A stretch of 8,924 bases of DNA from Planctomycetaceae bacterium (lineage in GTDB: Bacteria > Planctomycetota > Planctomycetia > Planctomycetales > Planctomycetaceae): assembly GCA_947463775.1 (NCBI GenBank), contig CANHVD010000209.1, positions 1-8,924 on the forward strand, in the 5' to 3' direction. Positions 1 to 7,226 of the stretch are shown here, piece by piece. Position numbers and translations under genes: made by a program. The first letter of the stretch is position 1, and each line of letters starts with the position of its first letter. The notes under the pieces were generated by a model. That model did no database searches and was not told the DNA's origin. It saw nothing but the letters and a program-made list of their open reading frames with translations.

Positions 1-1509
1 ATTCGAGTCATCGGGACCACAAACGAAGCCTGTGCCGGATACGCGGCCGATGGTTACGCTCGCATCAACGGCATCGGCGCCGTCTGTGTGACGTACTGTG
101 TGGGCGGATTGAGTCTCTGCAATTCCGTGGCCGGCGCTTATGCGGAAAAAAGCCCGGTCATCGTGATCAGTGGTTCGCCGGGTATGAGCGAACGTCGCAG
201 TGATCCCCTGCTGCATCATCGCGTCAAGGACTTTAATACTCAGCGCGAAGTCTTCGAAAAGATCACAGTTGCCTCCGCGTCGCTGGAAGATGAGCTGACA
301 GCATTTCGAGAGATTGATCGATGTCTGGCAGCGTGCGTTCGCTTTAAACGCCCTGTGTTTCTGGAGCTGCCACGCGACAAAGTGCTGGCCGTTCCGAATC
401 ATGAACACCATCCGCTGACCGAGGTTCATTTAAGCGATCAGGACGCCTTGCGTGAAGCTCTGGAGGAAGCTCGCGAATCCATCAAGGCGGCCCGTCGACC
501 CGTGATTATCGCGGGAATAGAACTGCATCGTTTCGCTTTGCAGAATCAGTTACTGAAGTTTGCGGAACATAACAACATCCCGATCTGTGCAACGCTGCTG
601 GGCAAGTCCGTCGTCAGCGAACGTCATCCGCTTTATCTGGGTGTTTATGAGGGAGCGATGGGACGCGAAGAGGTTCGTCGTTATGTTGAAGACAGCGACT
701 GCATCATTCTGCTGGGCGCGTTCATGAGTGATATCAATCTGGGCGGCTTTACAGCTCAGCTTGACCCGGGCAAGTGCATTTACGCGACCAGTGAGAAATT
801 GCGGATTCGCTATCACCATTTTCACGAAGTTCAGTTTTCGGACTTCATGAATGCGATCAGTGACAAGAAGTTTGCAAGTCGGCGAGCAGCCCCGAAAGTC
901 AGTCAGCCGGAGATCGCGGCCTGGAAACCCAATTCGGCGGCTCTGATCACGATGAAGCGATTGTTTCAGAAGATCAATTCTGTGCTGGATGAGAAACTGG
1001 TTGTTGTTTCAGACACCGGGGATTCTCTGTTCGCCGCTGCTGATCTTTCGATTACTCAGCACACTGAGTTTTTGAGCACTGCGTATTACACTTCGATGGG
1101 CTTTGCGATTCCGGCGAGCGTTGGAGTGCAGGTCGCCAATCGCCAACTTCGTCCGCTGGTGCTTGTCGGCGATGGTGCATTTCAGATGACCTGTATGGAG
1201 TTGTCCACGACGGTTCGCCAGAAGTTCAATCCGATCGTGATCGTATTGAACAACAAGGGATACTCCACTGAGCGTTTCATTCAGGAAGGCCCGTTTAACG
1301 ATATCCTCAATTGGCAGTATCACAAGATGCCGGAATTGCTCGGCGCCGGCTGGGGCTTTGAAGTTCATACGGAAGGTGATCTGGAGAAAGCTTTCAAAGC
1401 CGCTTTCGCCAATCAGGATTCCTTCAGTCTTTTGAACGTCCACCTCGACAAACTCGACGTCAGCCCCGCTCTCAAACGCCTCGCAGCACGCCTGGCAACC
1501 CGCGTCTAA
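1..1509 (+). CDS. Thiamine-diphosphate-dependent 2-keto acid decarboxylase, pyruvate/indolepyruvate decarboxylase-like (5' truncated by window edge)
   Basis: The frame is open from base 1, so the true start lies upstream; the ATG-like starts further in are internal. The 502 visible codons end at TAA 1507-1509. Numbering from the first visible codon, the fragment opens with TTNEACAGYAADGYAR, the ThDP-activating glutamate region (Glu9, equivalent to Glu51 of pyruvate decarboxylases). A His-His pair follows at 72-73 (LLHHRVKDF), a hallmark of the decarboxylase branch rather than acetolactate synthase. The ThDP/Mg motif runs from GDG at 390-392 to NN at 417-418, followed by GYSTE with Glu424 in the place of the second catalytic Glu. 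The spacings fit a family protein of about 545 residues, so about 40 are missing. Expected role: non-oxidative decarboxylation of a 2-keto acid such as pyruvate, phenylpyruvate or indolepyruvate to an aldehyde, in the cytoplasm. The substrate cannot be read from the sequence. No neighbouring gene indicates a pathway. Confidence 0.88.
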   Translation: MRVIGTTNEACAGYAADGYARINGIGAVCVTYCVGGLSLCNSVAGAYAEKSPVIVISGSPGMSERRSDPLLHHRVKDFNTQREVFEKITVASASLEDELTAFREIDRCLAACVRFKRPVFLELPRDKVLAVPNHEHHPLTEVHLSDQDALREALEEARESIKAARRPVIIAGIELHRFALQNQLLKFAEHNNIPICATLLGKSVVSERHPLYLGVYEGAMGREEVRRYVEDSDCIILLGAFMSDINLGGFTAQLDPGKCIYATSEKLRIRYHHFHEVQFSDFMNAISDKKFASRRAAPKVSQPEIAAWKPNSAALITMKRLFQKINSVLDEKLVVVSDTGDSLFAAADLSITQHTEFLSTAYYTSMGFAIPASVGVQVANRQLRPLVLVGDGAFQMTCMELSTTVRQKFNPIVIVLNNKGYSTERFIQEGPFNDILNWQYHKMPELLGAGWGFEVHTEGDLEKAFKAAFANQDSFSLLNVHLDKLDVSPALKRLAARLATRV

Positions 1510-1513
1510 AAAA

Positions 1514-1551
1514 GATGACATTCTACTTGTCGCATAAAGTAGAGTGTCGCC
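1514..1551 (-). repeat. REP-like hairpin repeat, copy A
   Basis: An imperfect inverted repeat lies five bases after the decarboxylase stop codon. Arms 1517-1528 (gacattctactt) and 1537-1548 (aagtagagtgtc) pair over 12 bp with one G-U wobble around an 8-base loop. Read on the minus strand the element begins GGCGACACTCTACTT. It aligns without gaps to copy B at 2265-2302, with 26 of 38 bases identical by hand. The GACATTCTACTT core resembles REP-type palindromes linked to Y1-family (RAYT) transposases; that link is from memory. The minus-strand stem is followed by a run of T, so it could also stop transcription coming from the right. On the plus strand it may end the decarboxylase transcript. 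Confidence 0.55.
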
Positions 1552-1638
1552 TTTGTAGTCCAGTTCGCGACCACGATCCTTGAGCACTTGTTGATTGCCG
1601 GAATACGGGCAAAGTCTTAATCTCCCCCTATATCCACT

Positions 1639-1650
1639 GAACAATTGTTC
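1639..1650. promoter_or_regulatory. Perfect 12-base dyad upstream of the RDD gene; possible operator
   Basis: The sequence gaacaattgttc is a perfect palindrome ending 35 bases before the preferred ATG of the RDD gene. The layout GAAC-N4-GTTC is the core of the Gram-positive type LexA (SOS) box, but the central bases do not fully fit that consensus and one site proves nothing. Its position suits an operator. No convincing -35/-10 pair was seen around it. Confidence 0.3.
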
Positions 1651-1685
1651 GTTTCGTGTCATTCAACTCAACGGAATACTTCGGC

Positions 1686-2243
1686 ATGAGCACATCAAAT
1701 CAGAATCCGTTTGCGAACGATCCCTTCAATCCGTACGCAGCTCCGGAAACTTCTGGATTTGCAATTGAGAACTCGGCGAACGGGCCACCACTGGCGACTC
1801 TTGGCCAGCGGTTCGGTGGAGCTTTTATCGACGGGTTGTTGATGCTGCCACTCATCGCTGTTGTGGTTTATGTGTCTTTCAATTCAGTAGTTATCGCTCC
1901 CGGAGGTACTGAACCGGAAGTACCATTGTTGGTCACGCTGATGACCGTCCCCATATCTATTGCCTGGTTCCTGATTCTGCACGGCTACTTACTGGCAACG
2001 AAGGGGCAGACGATTGGCAAAATGGCTGTGGGCACTCAGATCGTGGACGCTCAGACAGGGGAGCTTGTTCCACTGCTGCCGCTGTTTCTAAAACGAAATG
2101 TTTCAATGCAGGCAATAGCAATGATCCCGTATGTTGGGAACGTCATTGCGTTGATTGATGTGTTGATGATTTTCCGAACAAGTCGCAAATGCCTGCATGA
2201 TGATATCGCAGGAACAAAAGTCATCGTTTATCAGCCACGCTGA
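1686..2243 (+). CDS. RDD-family integral membrane protein
   Basis: I prefer the ATG at 1686 (185 residues) to an in-frame GTG at 1656, which would add ten residues. The ATG start gives an N-terminus (MSTSNQNPFANDPFNPYAAP) of the polar Asn/Pro/Phe type common ahead of planctomycete RDD domains. Neither start has a strong Shine-Dalgarno; ggaa at 1673-1676 is the best candidate for the ATG. The RDD domain spans about residues 38-184: the Arg/Asp signature QRFGGAFIDG (41-50), a first membrane helix about 51-70, a second about 81-103, the motif GQTIGKMAVGTQIVD (107-121), a third hydrophobic stretch about 141-163, and the closing LHDDIAGTKVI (170-180). The biochemical role of most RDD proteins is unknown; a few have been proposed to act in ion or small-solute transport. 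The gene stands alone between two related hairpin repeats, with 98 bases to the next gene. Confidence 0.85.
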   Translation: MSTSNQNPFANDPFNPYAAPETSGFAIENSANGPPLATLGQRFGGAFIDGLLMLPLIAVVVYVSFNSVVIAPGGTEPEVPLLVTLMTVPISIAWFLILHGYLLATKGQTIGKMAVGTQIVDAQTGELVPLLPLFLKRNVSMQAIAMIPYVGNVIALIDVLMIFRTSRKCLHDDIAGTKVIVYQPR

Positions 2244-2262
2244 TCTGTGCTGGAAGGAAAAC

Positions 2263-2306
2263 AAGGAGACATTCTTCATTAAGAATTAAGTCGAATGTCC
2301 CCTTTT
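2263..2306 (-). repeat. REP-like hairpin repeat, copy B (possible terminator of the RDD gene)
   Basis: Arms 2263-2274 (aaggagacattc) and 2293-2304 (gaatgtcccctt) pair over 12 bp with one A-C mismatch around an 18-base loop, and the right arm runs into TTTT (2303-2306). The 38-base core, 2265-2302, aligns with copy A in the same orientation; on the minus strand it reads GGGGACATTCGACTT. Lying 19 bases after the RDD stop codon and followed by T residues, it could act as a rho-independent terminator for that gene. Similarity to copy A argues that it is a dispersed repeat first and a terminator second. Confidence 0.55.
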
Positions 2307-2328
2307 CATCAGGTCGAAACTCTGAACG

Positions 2329-2333
2329 AAGGA
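2329..2333 (+). promoter_or_regulatory. Ribosome binding site of the WD40 gene
   Basis: AAGGA lies 8 bases before the ATG at 2342. The spacing favours this ATG over a second in-frame ATG nine bases later. Confidence 0.6.
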
Positions 2334-2341
2334 CGGACGAT

Positions 2342-5300
2342 ATGAATCCCATGATCGATCGATTCGGCCGGACTGGTGTTTGGCAGCTTTTGACGGCAAG
2401 GATTTTCGCCGTTCTCTTCATCGATCTGCCATCGAGCCAGCCAGCTCTCGCGCAGGAGCCGGGTTACTTTAGTGGCCACAACGGCGCGGTGATGATGGCT
2501 GCGTTTGCAGAGGATAATGATCGTGTTGTCACGGCCAGTTCTGATCTGACGGCAAAGCTGTGGGATGTCAAAACAGGGCTGCCTCTGCAGTCGTGGGGCC
2601 AGCACACGGGGCCTTTGTATTGTCTGTCCGTGAGTGGTGATGGAAGAACTCTGGTGACGGGTGCTCAGGATAATACTTTGCGAATCTGGAGTATTCCGCT
2701 AAGTCATCCGATCCGGAGACTCGTTGAACCTGGCCCTGCTGTTTCCGATTTGGCCTATTCGTCGGATGGAAAGTCACTGCTGGCTGGTTCCGTCGACAAG
2801 TCCGTTCGCCTGATTGATATCGCCACACCAGTCGCGTCTGGAGTCGCTGTTTTTCCTGCAGCGATTCGTCAGGGGCATGTCTCCGAAGTCGAACTGGTGG
2901 CTTATCGCAATGATGGTGTTTGTTTTGCGTCGGCTGATGCTTCGGGACAAATCGTGCTCTGGAGCCCTGATCTCGAGACACCACTCGGACGCTGGTCCGG
3001 TCATCAGGGCCATCTTGCTTTCATGGGGTTCTCTGCCAACAATCAACAGTTGATCACGGCCGGAGATGATGGTTCGGTCCGCACCTGGCAACTGATGCCA
3101 ACTCTTCCAAAAATGCTGGCGACTGCTGATGCGGCGGGTCAGCAACTTGTGCTGGTAAATGGTCAGCCACAGGCGCTCATGACCACGGCGACTGGATCAA
3201 TACGGCTGATGAATCTTCAGACCGGAGAAACGCTACGTGAGCTTCCCAAGCCCGAAGTCGCCTTGAGCGATCTTGCGATGGCTCCGAACAATGCGTTTGT
3301 CTTAACGAGCACTGCAGATGGAAAAACGCGGCTCGTCAACTTCAACGATGGCACGGTTCTCGGAAGTGTCGCGGGACATGAAGGTGCGGTCGCTGACTCC
3401 GCTGTTTTCTCTGATGCTCAGCGATTTGCAACCGCTGGCATCGATGGCACCGTTCGTTTTTGGAAGACGCCTGTCGCGTCGACCGCCCTGCCAGGACACT
3501 CCGCGCCGATTCGAGGTGTCGTGAGTGCTGCCAGTGGGCAATGGTCAGCGACGTTTTCCGATGACATGACAACTCGCGTGTGGAACGCATCCGGTGGAAC
3601 TGTGTCTCAACTGGGCAACCATACCCAACCGGTCAAAGCCATGGCAGTGCGAGATGACGATGCTCTGCTGGCGACCGGAGATGCGGAGGGTACAGTCTGG
3701 ATCTGGAATTCTGCGAATGGAGCAGCCGAAGGAGTTGTTGCGGCCCATCCAGCCGCGATCTCAGCTCTCGCGTTTTCGCAGGATCGCAGCAGCCTGATCA
3801 CTGCGGCGGCCGATGGAATCGTCCGAAGCTGGACGTTGCCTCTTCCAAAACAGAAGCCCGCCGCTGGTGAAGAACCGCTCAAGCCGAAGTGGGAGTTCAA
3901 GGTTCCGGATAGTACCGCGGTGGCTCAACTCAAGCGACTCTCGCAGGATCAGGGACTACTAGTCGTGTCAGCCGGTGGTGCTCAGATTCTACGACTCAAA
4001 TGGGACGGCACGGCTGGGACTGCCATCAATTCACCGGCTGGTGCGATCCGTCGACTGGATGTCGCCGCAGGCGGCGCGACATTCGTGGCGACCAGCGATG
4101 CCGGACACATTCACGTGTTTGCTGCTGATGGAACTCTTCAGAAAACGATCCCGCCAGTTGCGGGCCTGACGTCGGTGAAATTCAACCGTGACGGGAAACA
4201 ACTGCTGATTTGCGACGGCCAGCCGCGTGTTCGAATCATGTCCATTGAAACCGGCCGTGTGCAGGAAGAGATTCCTCTTGCAACTCCTGTTGCCGATGCT
4301 GATTGGATTGGCGCGGAACAGAAATCCTTGATTACCATCGGAACTGCCAACGAGGCGACTCTGGCACATCGATCGTTGTTGCGGCTGTGGGAGGAGATGC
4401 CTGGCGGAGCGACTTCCGTTACGTTTGTGCCCAATCAGCAGCAGATCGCAGCGGCCGGATCAGATGGCAAGCTTCGCTTGTGGTCGCTAACTGACGGAGT
4501 AATCATCAAGACCTTTGAAGGATCTGCTGCGTCGATTACAGAGATTGCAGTCACTCCGAATGGCCAGACGCTGTGTGCAGTGGGCGAAGATAAGACTCTG
4601 CAGATCTGGAAGATGGCCGATGCCGTTCGTACGTTTTCTCTGGAGCATCCGCAGGTTGTTCGATCGGTGACTGTATCGGCCGATTCGACTCGCGTGGCCA
4701 CGGGATGCGTGGATGGTCTGGTGCGAGTGTTCGACATCGCGACTGGTGCGTTGTTGGAGTCGTTTCGTGAACATGCTCCGGGGACTGCCGTGCAGTCTGT
4801 GCGTTATGTCAATGACAGTGCAACATTGATTTCCACGGGCGATGACAAAACGTTGCAGACGATGAAAACATCGGTGCTTCGATCACTGCCAGTTCATGCC
4901 GGGGAGATTCGGGACCTGGCCATTGTCAATGGCGGGGCTCAGACGTTGACGTGCGGCGTTGATGGAAAAGTCGTCCTGAGGAATCTGACAAACGGAAACG
5001 TCGATCGCAACTTTGCAGTGGGCGATCGCAAACCAACGGCGGTGGCCAGCCGACCGGATAATCAGCGAGTTGCCGCCGGATTCGATTCAGGGGATGTACT
5101 AATCTGGAATGCCAACAACGGCGAACAGGTTTTGCTCACGTTTAGTTTCGGTTCACCGATCACGGCGATCTCGTGGAGTACTGATAATCGCAACCTGCTT
5201 GTCTCCACCGCCGACAATGTCGTACGAGTTCTCGGGCCGTCGCTGCCCAGTGTTCAGCCGCCCGTCGAACTCGTCCTGCATCAGCAATTTACAACGGAAG

Positions 5301-6016
5301 CAGCAATCACGGACCTGCTGTTCTCACCGGACGGTCGATCGATCTGGACGTCGCTGGCCAACGGGCGAGTTGATGAGTGGTCTTATGCCGGGCCGCAACA
5401 ACTTCGACAATTTAATCACGGCGGGCCGGTCTATGGGGTCGACAGCAATCGCGATGGCTCGACGGTGATCTCCTGCAGCACCGATCAGACCGTGCGTGTC
5501 TGGGATACGGTCACAGGCCAACAGAAATTTCAGTTGAATGGACACACCGGTGCCGTGCATGCAATTGCGATGAGTCCTGATGAAACCTTTGCGGTGTCCT
5601 CGGGAGCTGACGGCACATTACGATTGTGGGATATCGTCGGAGGACGCCAGTTGAAGCAGCTTACGACGTACACATCGACCATGTATTCTGTTTCCGTGCA
5701 TCCTCAGGGAGCATTGATTGCCGCGGCCGGAGCCGATCGAAAGGTTCATGTGCTGGACATGATCACGGGAACAGAACAGCGAACTCTGGACGGTCACACG
5801 GACTATATCCATTGCGTGACGTTCAGCCCGAATGGGGAGCAGATCCTGTCCTATGGCTATTCGGGACAATTGAAGCTCTGGAATACGGCCGATGGGCGTC
5901 TCTTGTATGAAACTCGCGTGGGGCGAGTCGGCAACTATGCTCAGTTCGCTCCCGATGGGCATCGCATCGTGGTTGCCAACGGAGACGCTACCGCCAGTGT
6001 TCATCAGTTGCCGTAG
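2342..6016 (+). CDS. Exported WD40-repeat protein with about 28 repeats (four predicted seven-bladed propellers)
   Basis: The 1,224-residue product starts at an ATG with AAGGA 8 bases upstream. Residues 1-37 look like a Sec signal peptide (hydrophobic WQLLTARIFAVLFIDL, then PALA before QEP, an A-x-A type site). From about residue 45 to the end the chain is WD40-like repeats of about 42 residues. I count 28 by the pattern GH-x(23-30)-WD and its degenerate forms. Clear ones are at about 45-79 (AKLWDVKTG), 1026-1059 (VRVWDTVTG), 1068-1101 (LRLWDIVGG) and 1150-1185. Repeats around 535-685 and 810-1020 are degenerate, and an insert rich in Pro, Lys and Glu lies at about 501-527. Grouping by seven gives blocks of about 45-340, 345-640, 640-930 and 930-1224, each near 295 residues. 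No enzyme, cytochrome c (no CxxCH) or anchor domain is present. WD40 propellers are protein-binding scaffolds; the partner is unknown. The gene is followed after 10 bases by the permease-like gene, a likely co-transcribed partner. Confidence 0.9.
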   Translation: MNPMIDRFGRTGVWQLLTARIFAVLFIDLPSSQPALAQEPGYFSGHNGAVMMAAFAEDNDRVVTASSDLTAKLWDVKTGLPLQSWGQHTGPLYCLSVSGDGRTLVTGAQDNTLRIWSIPLSHPIRRLVEPGPAVSDLAYSSDGKSLLAGSVDKSVRLIDIATPVASGVAVFPAAIRQGHVSEVELVAYRNDGVCFASADASGQIVLWSPDLETPLGRWSGHQGHLAFMGFSANNQQLITAGDDGSVRTWQLMPTLPKMLATADAAGQQLVLVNGQPQALMTTATGSIRLMNLQTGETLRELPKPEVALSDLAMAPNNAFVLTSTADGKTRLVNFNDGTVLGSVAGHEGAVADSAVFSDAQRFATAGIDGTVRFWKTPVASTALPGHSAPIRGVVSAASGQWSATFSDDMTTRVWNASGGTVSQLGNHTQPVKAMAVRDDDALLATGDAEGTVWIWNSANGAAEGVVAAHPAAISALAFSQDRSSLITAAADGIVRSWTLPLPKQKPAAGEEPLKPKWEFKVPDSTAVAQLKRLSQDQGLLVVSAGGAQILRLKWDGTAGTAINSPAGAIRRLDVAAGGATFVATSDAGHIHVFAADGTLQKTIPPVAGLTSVKFNRDGKQLLICDGQPRVRIMSIETGRVQEEIPLATPVADADWIGAEQKSLITIGTANEATLAHRSLLRLWEEMPGGATSVTFVPNQQQIAAAGSDGKLRLWSLTDGVIIKTFEGSAASITEIAVTPNGQTLCAVGEDKTLQIWKMADAVRTFSLEHPQVVRSVTVSADSTRVATGCVDGLVRVFDIATGALLESFREHAPGTAVQSVRYVNDSATLISTGDDKTLQTMKTSVLRSLPVHAGEIRDLAIVNGGAQTLTCGVDGKVVLRNLTNGNVDRNFAVGDRKPTAVASRPDNQRVAAGFDSGDVLIWNANNGEQVLLTFSFGSPITAISWSTDNRNLLVSTADNVVRVLGPSLPSVQPPVELVLHQQFTTEAAITDLLFSPDGRSIWTSLANGRVDEWSYAGPQQLRQFNHGGPVYGVDSNRDGSTVISCSTDQTVRVWDTVTGQQKFQLNGHTGAVHAIAMSPDETFAVSSGADGTLRLWDIVGGRQLKQLTTYTSTMYSVSVHPQGALIAAAGADRKVHVLDMITGTEQRTLDGHTDYIHCVTFSPNGEQILSYGYSGQLKLWNTADGRLLYETRVGRVGNYAQFAPDGHRIVVANGDATASVHQLP

Positions 6017-6026
6017 AGACTAATCA

Positions 6027-7226
6027 ATGAAGCATGCTCTGTTTCTCGCGTGGCGATCTTTGCTGTGGCATCGTGGTCGTTCGCTGATCATAGTGCTCAG
6101 CCTGGCGATCACGATCTGGCTGCCGGTCACAGTGCGTCTTGTGCTGAACCAGTTTCGTAATGAAATCTCTGCTCGAGCGGCCACGACACCGTTGATTGTC
6201 GGAGCCCCGGGAAGTCGAGTCGACCTGGCTCTGCATGCACTTTACTTCGAAGCCATGCCACCGGCCGAAACCACGATGGCACAAGTCGATCAGTTAACGT
6301 CTTCGGATTTGGGGATCGCGATTCCTCTGCATGTCCGATTTCGGACTCAGTCGCAGCCCGGAGTTGATGGTGCTCCGATCGTTGGAACATCGCCCGAGTA
6401 CTTTGAATTTCGAGATCTGCGGATTCAATCAGGTGAAATGTTGTCGTTGCTTGGCGATTGTGTCCTGGGATCTCGTGTCGCCGCTGCGATGTCGCTCAAG
6501 CCTGGCGATTCAATTCTCTCTGCTCCTCAGAATGCGTTTAATCTGGCTGGCGATTACCCGTTAAAGATGAAAGTCACAGGCGTTCTGCAGCCATCGCATT
6601 CCCCGGATGACGACGCTGTCTTCACCGATGTGCGAACGGCCTGGGTTATCGCTGGCATTGGGCACGGGCATCAGGAAGTCAGTCCGCAGACCGATCCGGC
6701 CCTGTTGCTGAATTCTGATGATAAGACTTCCGTTACCGCCAATGCAGGAGTTCTTCCATTCACGGAAATCACTGCGGGAAATATCGACTCATTCCATTTT
6801 CATGGCGAACCGGAATCGTTTCCGTTAACGGCCGTGATTGTGGTCCCCAAAGACGAAAAGTCCCGCGTGCGAATTCTGGGACGTTACGCATCAGCTGACT
6901 CAACAGCTCAATGCCTGAAACCACCGGAGGTTGTGGAGGAACTGCTCAGCATTGTGTTTCGCATCGAGCAAATGGTGTGGCTGTGTTCAATTGCCGCAGC
7001 CGTAGTGACCGGACTTTTGCTGGCCCTGGTATTGTCGCTATCAATGCGACTGCGAGCCGCCGAGATGATGACGATGTTCCGTCTGGGGTGCAGTCGATTG
7101 ACGATCGCCACGCTGCAAATCTCCGAAATCGCCATCACGATGATTACCGCAACAATCCTCGCGACTTCCGCCAGCTGGCTGACATTTGTGCTGGCCAGTG
7201 ATTCGTTAAGGCGGTTGTTGTTTTGA
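6027..7226 (+). CDS. MacB/FtsX-like ABC transporter permease-type membrane protein
   Basis: The 399-residue product starts at an ATG 10 bases after the WD40 stop codon, with only a weak gaga upstream, which suggests translational coupling. A short cytoplasmic N-terminus (MKHALFLAWRSLLWHRGR) precedes membrane helix 1 (about 19-41). A large extracytoplasmic MacB-type core follows (about 45-315), containing PLIVGAPGSRVDLALHALYF (55-74), APIVGTSPEYFEFRD (116-130) and LGSRVAAAMSLKPGDSI (147-163). Helix 2 is at about 317-340, a cytoplasmic stretch RLRAAEMMTMFRLGCSR (341-357) follows as in FtsX domains, and helix 3 is at about 366-390. The protein then ends with SDSLRRLLF, so the fourth helix usual in FtsX domains is not seen. 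The extracytoplasmic part has GHGH (212-215) and FHFHG (256-260), possible metal-binding patches. Relatives work with an ABC ATPase on substrates or signals at the outer face of the membrane, but no ATPase gene lies next to it here. Substrate unknown. Confidence 0.82.
   Translation: MKHALFLAWRSLLWHRGRSLIIVLSLAITIWLPVTVRLVLNQFRNEISARAATTPLIVGAPGSRVDLALHALYFEAMPPAETTMAQVDQLTSSDLGIAIPLHVRFRTQSQPGVDGAPIVGTSPEYFEFRDLRIQSGEMLSLLGDCVLGSRVAAAMSLKPGDSILSAPQNAFNLAGDYPLKMKVTGVLQPSHSPDDDAVFTDVRTAWVIAGIGHGHQEVSPQTDPALLLNSDDKTSVTANAGVLPFTEITAGNIDSFHFHGEPESFPLTAVIVVPKDEKSRVRILGRYASADSTAQCLKPPEVVEELLSIVFRIEQMVWLCSIAAAVVTGLLLALVLSLSMRLRAAEMMTMFRLGCSRLTIATLQISEIAITMITATILATSASWLTFVLASDSLRRLLF

Noticed and set aside
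1009..1662. Long minus-strand open frame (217 codons) overlapping the decarboxylase and the following spacer
   Set aside because: It is antisense to a strongly supported conserved gene, has no family features, and its N-terminal part runs through the hairpin repeat. It is a shadow of codon bias on the other strand.
1656..1685. GTG start extending the RDD protein by 10 residues
   Set aside because: No ribosome binding site precedes it. The ATG at 1686 gives an N-terminus typical of these RDD proteins.
1514..2302. The two hairpins as ends of a composite transposon or a CRISPR array
   Set aside because: They are direct rather than inverted relative to each other, only 26/38 identical, there is no transposase gene between them and no regular spacers. 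A dispersed REP-like repeat explains them better.
2814..3053. Plus-strand frame of 79 codons, one of many short frames within the WD40 gene on both strands
   Set aside because: All lie inside the continuous WD40 reading frame, lack ribosome binding sites and show no domain; they are shadows.
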